Shown here: one piece after another, positions 32,354 through 40,691 of the stretch
How the letters are laid out: the number at the start of each line of letters is the position of its first letter
How positions within the stretch are numbered: position 1 is the stretch's first letter
Assembly (NCBI RefSeq): GCF_000014945.1
Contig: NC_008553.1
Location: forward strand, 1,240,001-1,304,000
DNA: 64,000 nucleotides
Direction of reading: 5' to 3'
DNA from: Methanothrix thermoacetophila PT
GTDB lineage: Archaea > Halobacteriota > Methanosarcinia > Methanotrichales > Methanotrichaceae
Notes under the pieces: model-generated
Seen by the model: the letters and a program-made list of their open reading frames with translations, nothing else
What the model was told of the DNA's origin: nothing
Databases searched by the model: none
Made by a program: the position numbers and the translations under genes

Positions 32354-32608
32354 TTACTTTCTATTTACTTTTCGCAGAACCATCCCAAAGGTCTCTGCAG
32401 CCTGTTCTTTTGCTATAATATGAAATACAAGCATATATATTCTCCAAAGAATATAACAAGGGAATAAGAATGAGAAATATGAGCTGATGTAGTAATATTT
32501 TTCCTTAACTACTTCAAAACCTAATGACAAACAGATGTGTTTGATCTCTTTTGGCGTACACCTATCATAGTAAGCAGGAAATCCTTGACGATTTTTTGCA
32601 TTTGGAAA
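32354..32608 (-). pseudogene. C-terminal stub of a SAM-dependent methyltransferase
   Basis: Read on the minus strand from 32608, 84 codons stay open to a TAA at 32354-32356. They show the C-terminal pattern of class I methyltransferases that modify lipids or sugars: FPNAKNRQGFPAYYDRCTPK, then LGFEVVKEKYYY and a final TFGMVLRK strand. There is no start codon. The frame begins exactly at the first base outside the IS5-type element (inverted repeat from 32609). The N-terminal half is not found on the other side of the IS. Confidence 0.7.
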
Positions 32609-33596
32609 TGCTGTGTTGGATAACTATTTAAACTAGGAAAATATATAATATATTTCATGGCCTATGAGGATAACCGCAATTGGCGCGAATACAATGAGAA
32701 ATTGGTTAGGCGAGGATGGTTTTACCTTAGCACTGACTTTGTGAATAATTGGGATGAAGAGCTACTGAAGATGAATAAGAACAAGAATGGCAGACCCTAT
32801 CGCTATCCTGAGACATTTATTCAATTTTGTGGTTTAGCATACGCCTTTCTTCATTTACCATACAGGCAGCTCGAAGGATTTATTCAGGCGCTAAGCGGAT
32901 TTGTTCCTGGGCTGTTGGCTGCCGATTATTCGACATTATGGCAGAGGATTACGAATTTGGAGTTGAATATTCCAATACCTGATAACGATTTAGTGGTCGC
33001 AGTTGACTCAACAGGAATGAAGGTTACGAATAGAGGCGACTGGATGAGAGAAAGTCATGGTGTTGAACGCAGAGGCTGGATAAAAGTGCATATCGCCGTA
33101 GATGTTGAAACAAGGAAGCCCGTAACCTTCGAGATAACCGATGAGACCGTCACTGATCATGAGATGGTAAAACCGCTGCTGGAAGATGTTAAGCTTGAAG
33201 ATTCACTGATGGATGGAGCTTATGATAAGGAGGGGGTATTCGATTTCATGAAAGAGAAGGGCGTAGATATGCCTGGAATCAAGATCAGGAAGAATGCTAT
33301 CGTCAAAGCAGGCTCGTCCAGAGCCGAACCAGTTCTTGAGTTTATGAAGTATGGATACCACAGTTGGAAAATTGTGCATGGATATGGAAGAAGGTGGGCG
33401 GCTGAAAGTGTATTCTCAGCAATTAAGAGGATATTTGGCGAGACTGTGAGGGCCACTTCGAAGGAAGGCATGATTCGCGAAGTACGCAGGATGTTCACAT
33501 TTTATACTATAATTTTAAGCGTATAACATTATGACGAAGATTCTTGAAAGAATAAGAGAGAATATATGAATATAAAGCTACTTATCCAACACAGCA
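32609..33596 (+). mobile_element. IS5-family insertion sequence
   Basis: The 988 bp element is bounded by 15 bp perfect inverted repeats: TGCTGTGTTGGATAA at 32609-32623 and its reverse complement at 33582-33596. It contains one transposase gene. Both flanks have AAA at the junction, so a 3 bp target duplication is possible but not provable in A-rich sequence. It separates a methyltransferase stub from the BtuF-like gene, whose start is only about 15-25 bp beyond the right end. Confidence 0.88.
32657..33526 (+). CDS. IS5-family transposase
   Basis: The 289-residue DDE transposase appears intact: first aspartate in VVAVDSTGMKVTNRGDW, second in LMDGAYDKEGVFDF, and glutamate in RRWAAESVFSAIKRIFGE. 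The N-terminal NGRPYRYPETFIQFCGLAYA block is typical of the family. The AT-rich codon use differs from core genes. Intact ends and frame suggest a potentially active copy. Confidence 0.9.
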   Translation: MAYEDNRNWREYNEKLVRRGWFYLSTDFVNNWDEELLKMNKNKNGRPYRYPETFIQFCGLAYAFLHLPYRQLEGFIQALSGFVPGLLAADYSTLWQRITNLELNIPIPDNDLVVAVDSTGMKVTNRGDWMRESHGVERRGWIKVHIAVDVETRKPVTFEITDETVTDHEMVKPLLEDVKLEDSLMDGAYDKEGVFDFMKEKGVDMPGIKIRKNAIVKAGSSRAEPVLEFMKYGYHSWKIVHGYGRRWAAESVFSAIKRIFGETVRATSKEGMIREVRRMFTFYTIILSV

Positions 33597-33611
33597 AAAA
33601 AGTTTGAAGAG

Positions 33612-34685
33612 GTGTACAAGTTGCTCATCGGATTGAAACAGATAGTCCCCATTTTTTTGACCGCAGTTGTTTTGATCGCACTGGGGACAGGAGCACCTGC
33701 GTCGAGTAATGACGAGGTCATAACTGTAGTGGATTCCGCTGGAAGAGAGGTGGTGGTTCCATATCCCGTGAAGTCTGTAGTGGTTCTTTGGAGCAATCCA
33801 GCTAAAGAGATGCGAGCTCTGGGGGCGGTGGACAGGATCGTGGGCATGGATCAGTCCACCAAAGATGAGGTGGACAAGGGAACACTTCCCGAGCTTACAA
33901 ACGTTCCCGTGGTGGGAACTCAGGAGGAGCCGAACTATGAGAAGATCGCTGAGCTGAAACCCGATGTTGTTATATGCCTGTCGGCCGGGTACCCACCAGA
34001 GCCTGACGAGGTGCAGAAGAAGCTGGAGCCATTCGGGATAAAGGTTGTGGGGCTGGATTTCTACAGGACTGAGGTATGGTTCGATGAGATAAGTACACTC
34101 GGCAGGATGCTTGGAAAGGAGTCTGAGGCCGAGGAGTACATGTCCTTCTTCAGGAGTTATTACGACCTTATCAACCAGACAGTCGCGACGATACCTGACT
34201 CAGATCGTAAAACCGTTTATTTCGAGGGCGCCAAGAAATACTTAACCTATGGGGGTGCTGGTTACGGCAGTGGAATACCCAACATGATCCGCGCTGCTGG
34301 TGGTAAGGATCTTTATCCGGAAAGGTCTGAGCTGGCATTCGAGGTCGACCCCGAGGATGTTGCCAGAAGGAACCCTGATGTGATATTCAAGGGTACCACC
34401 TTGGGCTGGAACGCAGAGAGTGATGAGCAGTTCAAATCCATCCGCGATGAGATAATGAGCCGACCTGAGCTTGCAAACACAAAGGCTGTTAAGAACGGCC
34501 AAGTCTATGTTATAAGCTTTGACGTAACAGGAGGTGCTGGCAAGAAGTTCGGGCCAGTCTTCCTGGCGAAGGTGCTCTATCCTGAGAAGTTCCAGGATCT
34601 GGATCCGATAGAGTTCTACAGAGAGTATCTGAATAGGTTCCAGGGATTGGAGTACAGAGGTGTGTACCTCTACCCTACCCCCTGA
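33612..34685 (+). CDS. ABC transporter substrate-binding protein, BtuF/FepB type
   Basis: The 357-residue protein has a signal peptide and a periplasmic-binding domain of the metal-chelate type (ITVVDSAGREVVVPYPVKSV; GAVDRIVGMDQSTKDE; IAELKPDVVICLS). This class binds cobalamin, ferric siderophores or related chelates; the ligand cannot be told. The start is either GTG 33612 or TTG 33621; the latter has better spacing from AGAGGTG. The start lies immediately after the IS5-type element, so the native promoter was probably displaced. A FecCD permease gene follows after about 100 bp. Confidence 0.85.
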   Translation: MYKLLIGLKQIVPIFLTAVVLIALGTGAPASSNDEVITVVDSAGREVVVPYPVKSVVVLWSNPAKEMRALGAVDRIVGMDQSTKDEVDKGTLPELTNVPVVGTQEEPNYEKIAELKPDVVICLSAGYPPEPDEVQKKLEPFGIKVVGLDFYRTEVWFDEISTLGRMLGKESEAEEYMSFFRSYYDLINQTVATIPDSDRKTVYFEGAKKYLTYGGAGYGSGIPNMIRAAGGKDLYPERSELAFEVDPEDVARRNPDVIFKGTTLGWNAESDEQFKSIRDEIMSRPELANTKAVKNGQVYVISFDVTGGAGKKFGPVFLAKVLYPEKFQDLDPIEFYREYLNRFQGLEYRGVYLYPTP

Positions 34686-34784
34686 TTTTTGGAGATTGTC
34701 TTGCAGCTATTCCTCCACTGTTGTAATGTGCCCCAGATGCGACCAGCTGCGAGATTGACACCATGATGGGAGCTGATAAATCGT

Positions 34785-35894
34785 ATGAAACCTCCAGACA
34801 GAATCAGGAGTACATCTTTAGCGATAACATCGAAGGCTGACAGAGTTAATGCCAGACAAGCCTACTCAGAGTTTGTTGCAAGGAAGATTCTGTTTATTGC
34901 TGTGAGTTTTGCCATTCTGCTGCTTCTTGCGATTTTGTCGGCCTGCACGGGGGGTGCCAAAGAAAGCTGGACCGAGGTTTTTCATTCGATACTATCGAGA
35001 TGCATCCCTTCCATAGATAGCGACCCCTTCGTGGAATCGATAGTCTGGCATCTCCGGCTTCCCCGTATTCTTATGGGTATAGTGGCAGGATCTGGACTGG
35101 GGGTAGCAGGGGCTGTGATGCAGGCGGTGACAAGAAATCCTCTTGTTAGTCCGTTCACAGTGGGGATATCATCTGCTGCAGCCTTCGGTGCCTCGATGGC
35201 AATAATGTTTGGGATAGGATATGTGGGCGTCGGAACCTATATTATAATCCTGAGTGCTTTTATATCTGCTCTTGGATGTGGTTTACTGGTATTTTTTATA
35301 AGCCGCCTGAAGAGATCTTCCCCAGAGGTCATGGTCCTTGCCGGTATAGCGCTGACGTACTTCTTTGGATCGTTGACAGCGATTCTTCAGTTCTTCGCAA
35401 ATGAGCAGCAGCTCAATGCCATGGTCAACTGGACATTTGGGACTCTCTCTGGTGCTGACTGGCACAAACTGACAATAATCACTGGAGCGTTTCTCCTGTC
35501 GATGCCGGTTTTCATCCGGTTCTCATGGGATCTGAATATAATGTTCTCTGGGGGCGATGAGGCTGCTAAGAGTCTGGGAATAAATGTGGCTCAGGTGAGA
35601 AACGTGGCCCTCCTATTATCTTCATTTATCACCGCCGCGATAGTCTGCTTCACGGGGATAATCGGTTTTGTGGGGTTGGTCGCACCACATGTTGGCAGGA
35701 TGGTTCTGGGGAGTGACCACAGGTTTCTCCTTCCGGCATCATGTGTTGTTGGCTCTATCCTTGTGATCGGGGCTGATATAGTTGGAAGAACGATCCTGGC
35801 GCCGGTGATCATACCCATCGGGATTGTCATCTCATTTGTAGGGGTTCCCATGTTTCTCTATCTGATGGTGACAAGAGATAGTGGTTGGGATTAG
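34785..35894 (+). CDS. FecCD/BtuC-family ABC permease
   Basis: The 369-residue protein has an extended, basic 30-residue N-terminus followed by about ten membrane helices with the family motifs RLPRILMGIVAGSGLGVAGA, TRNPLVSPFTVGISSAAAFG, and GFVGLVAPHVGRMVLG, the last being the coupling region for the ATPase. It would form the membrane pore for the upstream binding protein. No ABC ATPase gene is present nearby: the next gene is an alpha/beta hydrolase, so the importer must borrow an ATPase or is incomplete. Confidence 0.9.
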   Translation: MKPPDRIRSTSLAITSKADRVNARQAYSEFVARKILFIAVSFAILLLLAILSACTGGAKESWTEVFHSILSRCIPSIDSDPFVESIVWHLRLPRILMGIVAGSGLGVAGAVMQAVTRNPLVSPFTVGISSAAAFGASMAIMFGIGYVGVGTYIIILSAFISALGCGLLVFFISRLKRSSPEVMVLAGIALTYFFGSLTAILQFFANEQQLNAMVNWTFGTLSGADWHKLTIITGAFLLSMPVFIRFSWDLNIMFSGGDEAAKSLGINVAQVRNVALLLSSFITAAIVCFTGIIGFVGLVAPHVGRMVLGSDHRFLLPASCVVGSILVIGADIVGRTILAPVIIPIGIVISFVGVPMFLYLMVTRDSGWD

Positions 35895-35895
35895 C

Positions 35896-36897
35896 ATGTC
35901 CGGAGAAAAAGTGATGGCTGAAAAGCCTGTTACCTTTCACAGCAGCTGTCTTAGGCTTGCTGGAGTTCTAAGATACCCAGCTGGGATTAAAGATCCTGCA
36001 CCTGCGGTCCTCATGATCCATGGATCACTTGAGCAGGACAGGGACGGGAATCTCCTAAACAGACCTGACGGAAGGCCAGTATTTAAGAAGAATTTCTTTC
36101 TGGAAATATCAAAGAGGCTAGCACGTGAGGGATTTGCAACCTTCTCATGGGACAGAAGGGGTATTGGAGAGAGCGAGCCTCCTGTCTTTGATGGGGGATA
36201 TCTTCAGGATGCTGAAGATGCGATGGCTGCCTATCGGGCACTTTCCTCCCTCGATCTTGTGGACCCTGAAAGAATCGCGGTTATGGGTCAGAGCGCAGGG
36301 GTCTACACAGCAGGTCTACTGGCTAAAAAGGAGAACAGGCCGAAAGCATACATTCTCCAGGGAGGTCTTTACAGAGATTATGCAAAGATGATGATCTTCA
36401 ACTACCAAAGAGTGGTAGAATACGCTACAAAGAGCCCGGAAAACCTCCGATGGGTTGAGGAGAACGACATACTGGGTCTGGTGATTGGACTGAACCTTCA
36501 GTCGCTTATGGAGAGGGCGATGATGGGTGAAGTCGAACACCTCTTCAACTACAAGGGGAAAACGTGGAGGATCCGGCACGACCCGATCTGCTATTTACCT
36601 GAATATTCGCCAAAAAACCAGTTTAAATACATACAGAAGCCGGTGCTTGTAATTCATGGAGCTTGCGATCTGAACGTTCCAGTTGAGGATGCCTTCATGA
36701 TAGAGCAGGATTTAAAGGAGCATGGCAACAAGAACGTGGAACTGGTAATAATCCCTGATGCAGATCACAGCTTCCAGCAGATCGCAGAACCAGCTGAGTT
36801 GAGACTCAAAGAGCGAATCTCTCTTGAAAGTTTTCGACGTCCCTATCGTGAGGAGTACTTTCTCGCAGTTGTATCCTTTCTCAAGAGATGGCTTTAA
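35896..36897 (+). CDS. Alpha/beta hydrolase
   Basis: The 333-residue protein has an alpha/beta hydrolase fold: oxyanion-strand VLMIHGSLEQDRDGN, WDRRGIGESEPP, nucleophile elbow VMGQSAGVY, acid in GACDLNVPVED and histidine in PDADHSFQQ. It resembles esterases or dienelactone hydrolase-like enzymes acting on small substrates. The start may be ATG 35896 or ATG 35914; the second has GGAG eight bases upstream. It is 1 bp from the permease stop, so it is probably co-transcribed. One idea is hydrolysis of an imported siderophore ester, but this is untested inference. Confidence 0.82.
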   Translation: MSGEKVMAEKPVTFHSSCLRLAGVLRYPAGIKDPAPAVLMIHGSLEQDRDGNLLNRPDGRPVFKKNFFLEISKRLAREGFATFSWDRRGIGESEPPVFDGGYLQDAEDAMAAYRALSSLDLVDPERIAVMGQSAGVYTAGLLAKKENRPKAYILQGGLYRDYAKMMIFNYQRVVEYATKSPENLRWVEENDILGLVIGLNLQSLMERAMMGEVEHLFNYKGKTWRIRHDPICYLPEYSPKNQFKYIQKPVLVIHGACDLNVPVEDAFMIEQDLKEHGNKNVELVIIPDADHSFQQIAEPAELRLKERISLESFRRPYREEYFLAVVSFLKRWL

Positions 36898-36924
36898 GGC
36901 ATGCTCCTCGCACCAATTTGCTCT

Positions 36925-37049
36925 CGCTCTTATGTCTTTGGCAACTTGCGGGTCGTGCAATATGGCTGCTGAACGCACTTATTCATTTACCTGGAATGCA
37001 TAGCAAGCCCAGTGCTTCTATTAGGCAAGTTAACATATGGATAAGAGCG
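36925..37049 (+). repeat. Structured dispersed repeat, copy B
   Basis: This 125 bp copy starts CGCTCTTATG and ends GGATAAGAGCG; the outer CGCTCTTAT and ATAAGAGCG are perfect 9 bp inverted ends. It shares the core GGCAACTTG and AGGCAAGTTA with its relatives and lies 6 bp from copy C. Confidence 0.75.
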
Positions 37050-37055
37050 TGCAAA

Positions 37056-37175
37056 CGCTCTTATGTATTCAGCAACTTGATATGCAGGCCGGTTGCTGAA
37101 TGCACTCATTCGCTCGTCACGAGCGCATAGCGTGACTGGTGCTTCTTCGGGCAAGTTATCAGATGGATAAGAGCG
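37056..37175 (+). repeat. Structured dispersed repeat, copy C
   Basis: This 120 bp copy has perfect 9 bp inverted ends (CGCTCTTAT and ATAAGAGCG). Inside are two potential hairpins: ATTCAGCAAC with GTTGCTGAAT (10 bp stem) and CGCTCG with CGAGCG (6 bp stem). Its first 47 bases match copy D exactly. Confidence 0.8.
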
Positions 37176-37217
37176 AAAGCAAAAACTTTTTATGTTTAAT
37201 TAGCATAGTTATTTATT

Positions 37218-37718
37218 ATGAAATGTAGAACAGTTTTAATGGGTTTGGTTATTTGTCTTTTGTTTGTATCGTCTGCGTATAGCGCAAGCCTTGCCTTCAA
37301 GAATATACCACTTAGTTCAGAGATTCTTGCTGTTGGCAACGATGCTGGAAGGGTTAATTATTATACCTCACCGTTCGACCTTCCAAACAGGGTACCTAAC
37401 ACAGATGTTCTCCTTGTGTTAATGGCTTACGAGGTTAATGATGAATATAACTTCTTTACTCTCAATGTACCTAATAGTGAAAGACGTGTAATTAACGATG
37501 CCCATTACAGCGTCGCGAGGGGTTCGACATATTATGCAGGAAAGCTTCTTCCTTCTGGAGGTTCTTGGGCAACGCAGATAGTCCCTCTTAGGCAGAGTTT
37601 GCTGAGAACCCAGGGCAATATTCTTGGGATACACACGAGGACAGATAGCGGTAGTGCTAGTGGGAATACAGACGACATAAAGGTTACCAGAATTTACCTG
37701 ATTTATTACGTGACCTGA
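37218..37718 (+). CDS. Secreted protein of unknown function
   Basis: The 166-residue protein has a signal peptide (VLMGLVICLLFVSSAYSA) and a small beta-rich domain with few charged clusters. I recognise no family. Codon use is more AT-rich than in core genes, and it sits between copies C and D of the structured repeat, inside the IS-rich segment, so acquisition by transfer is plausible. Confidence 0.65.
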   Translation: MKCRTVLMGLVICLLFVSSAYSASLAFKNIPLSSEILAVGNDAGRVNYYTSPFDLPNRVPNTDVLLVLMAYEVNDEYNFFTLNVPNSERRVINDAHYSVARGSTYYAGKLLPSGGSWATQIVPLRQSLLRTQGNILGIHTRTDSGSASGNTDDIKVTRIYLIYYVT

Positions 37719-37890
37719 GATACCAAGTATGGACTGGGATGGATAATATCTGCTATTTTTTTATTTTGCCATACTTTTTGGTGGCCTACTCCTTGCGTGT
37801 CATTGGAGCCAATAGATGATTCCTATTTACACGTATCTTCAGCTTAGCACCTGGCTTTGATTGTTTATCTGGCATATTTGGAGCCAAATT

Positions 37891-38010
37891 CGCTCATGCC
37901 CATGTGATAACTTACCTTTAGAGGCAGCAGTCATGCTATGCGCTCCTTGCGAGCGAATGAGCGCATTCAGCAACCGGCCTGCATATCAAGTTGCTGAATA
38001 CATAAGAGCG
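37891..38010 (-). repeat. Structured dispersed repeat, copy D (inverted)
   Basis: Read on the minus strand this 120 bp copy starts CGCTCTTATGTATTCAGCAA. The first 47 bases match copy C. The second hairpin differs in loop sequence (CGCTC-GCAAG-GAGCG) but keeps its stem. It ends five to six bases from the left end of the IS1634-type element. Confidence 0.8.
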
Positions 38011-38016
38011 TTCGCT

Positions 38017-39749
38017 TTTATCCCACATTCCGCATTAACGCTCCAGTCCGTAGTATTTTTCGCATTCTGGTCCAAACAGTTTTATTATTTTCAAAGTATT
38101 CTCGTTGAGGTTAGCGATTTTCTGGTGTTTCTCGCCGCACAGCCATATGTTGACTTCGGTGACACCGAGGAACATGAACGCGATCCATTTGAGAGTTGGT
38201 TTTTGTGTGGGTTTCTTCAGCTGATTTGGTATGGATTGATTTGATTCTTGCAACCTTTTTCTGATCAGCCACTCTGCCACGGAATAGATCATGAGTGAGA
38301 GGACCATGATCATGGCGAGAGCTTCGATGCGTTCTTCTTTTTTGAGGTAGACCTCTGCGACTCTGAAGCTTTTGTCTTTGAGGAACCTGAATCCGCGTTC
38401 TACCTCTTGCTGTCCTTTATAGTAGCTGAGTAGTGTATCAGGGTCGATATTGAGGTCGTTAGTTGCGATTATAAACCTTCCGAGCCTGGATTTCGTTTTT
38501 TCGACTTTTTCCTGGTCGAGTTCGATATCCGCGTCTATAAAATATATTTCGATGAGTTTTTCGCCGTTTTTAGGTCGTCCTCGTTTTTTATCTGCTCGTT
38601 TGCAGACCTTTTTGAGAGAGATATGGCTGAACCTGTAGAGCGGATGGTCTCTGGCCCACAGTTCAGTTTCTTTCAGTGCGTCTGCTTCGCATGCGAACTC
38701 ACGCCGTTTCAGTTTTGCCAGAGACCGTCTTGCTTTTGTCCCGTCCTTTTCAAGATGATTCTCGAACCTCTCTGCCTTGAGATCTCGCATCGGTTCTGAC
38801 TGGTAAAGGACCCACTTCTGCTGTACTCCGCCGTAATCAGAGGTCGTCGAGAAGCATCTGTACCTGGCGTCGCGACACTCAACCATCTCAACATCGCTGT
38901 CAAGAAGCATCTCACACTCCTTTATCGTGGCCGGGACACGTGTTATCCATTTCATCTCCCTGCCGAGCATCCTGATGTTGGGCTCGGTGTAGACTGCACT
39001 GTCTGCTATGTAATACGCGCAGTCTTCAAGGTTGAGTCCGGATTTGATCTTTAAAAACGACTCTATGATCGTGTTCCTGTCGGATGCGTTACCTGAATGC
39101 GCTTTTGCAAAAAGCGGTATACCGTCCTGGTTCGTCACAAGACTGAGAACAAACTGTTTCAGATCCATCCGGCTGTCCTTCGAATGGCCCAACGTTATCT
39201 CAATCGATCTACCGCCATTGAAACCCTCATAGCTGCCATGAACGCTGAAGCTTGTGGTGTCTGCGTGCAACCTCTGGACTCCAAGCTCGAGCTCTCCCAT
39301 CACCTTCAACGCTATCTCGTTGAAAAGATCCGTAGCACCTTGCTCATAAATCGCATCCAGCGTCCTGCCTATCGCATCATCGTTCAAATCAGATGCGTTA
39401 ACTCCATCCCCAAGAAGCCTCTCAACAGGCAGCCTCTCGTAGAACTCCGGAAACAGGTACAACCTCTGACCCACAAAACCAAGACCGTTCAGAACCATCG
39501 CCTTAACAATCACCGAATGTTCCAGCTTGTGCTGCCTCAACTTCGGCATACGCGAATCTATAACATCCGCTATGCCAAGCCGGTCGAAAACCGCCGCAAC
39601 TATCCCCAAATGATCCAGCGATCGCGTGTCTGTCTCCATCTAAGCTGCTCCTCAGAACAAAACCCTTGGTGCAGCTTAAAACGTTTGCCACACGCCCCAT
39701 CCCAGGAAATTGTTTGGAAAATCAACGTTAATGCGAAATGCAGGATAAA
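38017..39749 (-). mobile_element. IS1634-family insertion sequence
   Basis: The element of about 1733 bp carries one large transposase gene and has imperfect inverted ends of about 24 bp: TTTATCCCACATTCCGCATT at the left and, on the minus strand, TTTATCCTGCATTTCGCATT at the right. The transposase stop codon lies at the edge of the left end. No matching target duplication is seen, probably because the right flank is itself a repeat related to this IS family (39745-39980). Confidence 0.82.
38035..39639 (-). CDS. IS1634-family transposase
   Basis: The 534-residue DDE transposase shows catalytic aspartates in RLHADTTSFSVHGSYEG and CAYYIADSAVYTEPN and the glutamate in YYKGQQEVERGFRFLKDKSF, with a long insertion between the second aspartate and the glutamate as expected for IS4/IS1634-type enzymes. 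The N-terminus SLDHLGIVAAVFDRLGIAD is typical. The frame is intact, so it could be functional. Confidence 0.9.
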   Translation of the reverse strand: METDTRSLDHLGIVAAVFDRLGIADVIDSRMPKLRQHKLEHSVIVKAMVLNGLGFVGQRLYLFPEFYERLPVERLLGDGVNASDLNDDAIGRTLDAIYEQGATDLFNEIALKVMGELELGVQRLHADTTSFSVHGSYEGFNGGRSIEITLGHSKDSRMDLKQFVLSLVTNQDGIPLFAKAHSGNASDRNTIIESFLKIKSGLNLEDCAYYIADSAVYTEPNIRMLGREMKWITRVPATIKECEMLLDSDVEMVECRDARYRCFSTTSDYGGVQQKWVLYQSEPMRDLKAERFENHLEKDGTKARRSLAKLKRREFACEADALKETELWARDHPLYRFSHISLKKVCKRADKKRGRPKNGEKLIEIYFIDADIELDQEKVEKTKSRLGRFIIATNDLNIDPDTLLSYYKGQQEVERGFRFLKDKSFRVAEVYLKKEERIEALAMIMVLSLMIYSVAEWLIRKRLQESNQSIPNQLKKPTQKPTLKWIAFMFLGVTEVNIWLCGEKHQKIANLNENTLKIIKLFGPECEKYYGLER

Positions 39750-39980
39750 TGCAAATCGGCAAGCTTTGTTAAAAATCTTACAGACAATGCAAAATTTTTT
39801 ATTTATAATTTTATAATTTAGAAAATTGCACAATTAATAATTTTATTTTATTACATATGTTTCTTATTAAAAGAATATGCGAAATTTGATGCACATTATG
39901 TGATTTTGTTATCCTAGAATTTGAGTATTTTGTAACCAAAAAAATTTTCAATTTTGCATAGCCTTACTGCGAAATGTGGG
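39745..39980 (+). repeat. 236 bp AT-rich repeat, copy 1
   Basis: Nearly identical (about one substitution and one indel in a poly-A run) to the reverse complement of 43552-43786. Its right end, CTGCGAAATGTGGG, resembles the terminal repeat of the adjacent IS1634-type element. Its left end runs into the right terminus of that element. It is best seen as a partial copy of the MITE-like element at 43552-43850. Confidence 0.85.
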
Positions 39981-40373
39981 ATACAAGCAATAACCAGGAA
40001 AAATGAAACGATATTCCCTGTAGAAACGAGGATAAAATCGGAACTAACAGTGCCTGAGGGATCAGGCTATTTATTTGGTGACGGTGAATATGATTCCAGG
40101 AAATTTTTGAATGATGTTGTAGATAAAGGTTACATGCCTGTTATTAAACCGAGAAAAATAAGTGCCGGTGGTTTTGGATCCAGAATCAGAGATCGGATCT
40201 TTAATAGAGAAATATACAAACACAGATCAGTTTGTGAAGGATTCTTTGGTGCTTTGACCAATTGGTTTGGAGATAGAATACCATGTTTCCTCGAAGAGAC
40301 AACTATTACAAGGATACTTCTGAGAGTACTGGCTTATGCATTGAGAATTCTATCAAGATTTAGTATAAAATAA
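39981..40373 (+). pseudogene. C-terminal fragment of an IS5/ISH-type transposase
   Basis: The frame, open from inside the preceding repeat, encodes the second aspartate block (LFGDGEYDSRKFLNDVVDK), a basic KPRKISAGGFGSRIRDRIF stretch and the glutamate block (YKHRSVCEGFFGALTNWFGD) of a DDE transposase. The first aspartate and N-terminus are absent, so it is a truncated relic. An ATG at 39954 lies in the repeat and is not a true start. Confidence 0.75.
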
Positions 40374-40396
40374 ATTTGAATGATAGACACACCCTC

Positions 40397-40513
40397 AACG
40401 CCGGAAGGGTTCTTGTTACCACGGTCAAAAGAGTCCACGTAAAGATGGTCGTTACTGCATTCGCTTATAATCTGTACCAGCTGTGCACGCTGAAAAATGC
40501 CGGCATAATTTGA
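40397..40513 (+). pseudogene. 38-codon transposase C-terminal relic
   Basis: Without a start codon, the frame reads GRVLVTTVKRVHVKMVVTAF then AYNLYQLCTLKNAGII before a TGA. This resembles the C-terminal end of an IS5-group transposase from a different element than its neighbour at 39981-40373. The following 178 bases to the next gene hold nothing I can assign. Confidence 0.5.
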
Positions 40514-40691
40514 ACCTAGCGGAGGCTATCTAAGAATGACGGAAAAAAGAGTGAAATCAAGGTAAAATCAAGCGATTTGAGCAAATTTTGAGCGAAATAG
40601 TAATCAAAAATAAGAGCTTAAGCTAAACGTGCATGTAAATAGGAATCCATATATCCTATGAAATTAAAAATATCCAGCCAAGGTGGCGAGA

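Noticed and set aside
36925-37175. Integron attC sites
   Set aside because: Hairpin-bearing repeats flank a small gene, but no integrase and no core site pair like GTTRRRY is recognisable.
36925-38010. CRISPR array
   Set aside because: The repeats here are about 120 bp, imperfect, unevenly spaced and in both orientations; no 25-40 bp repeat with regular spacers and no cas gene occurs in the window.
39954-39980. ATG at 39954 as start of a small intact gene
   Set aside because: It lies inside the IS-related repeat; the downstream part is clearly the C-terminal part of a larger transposase.
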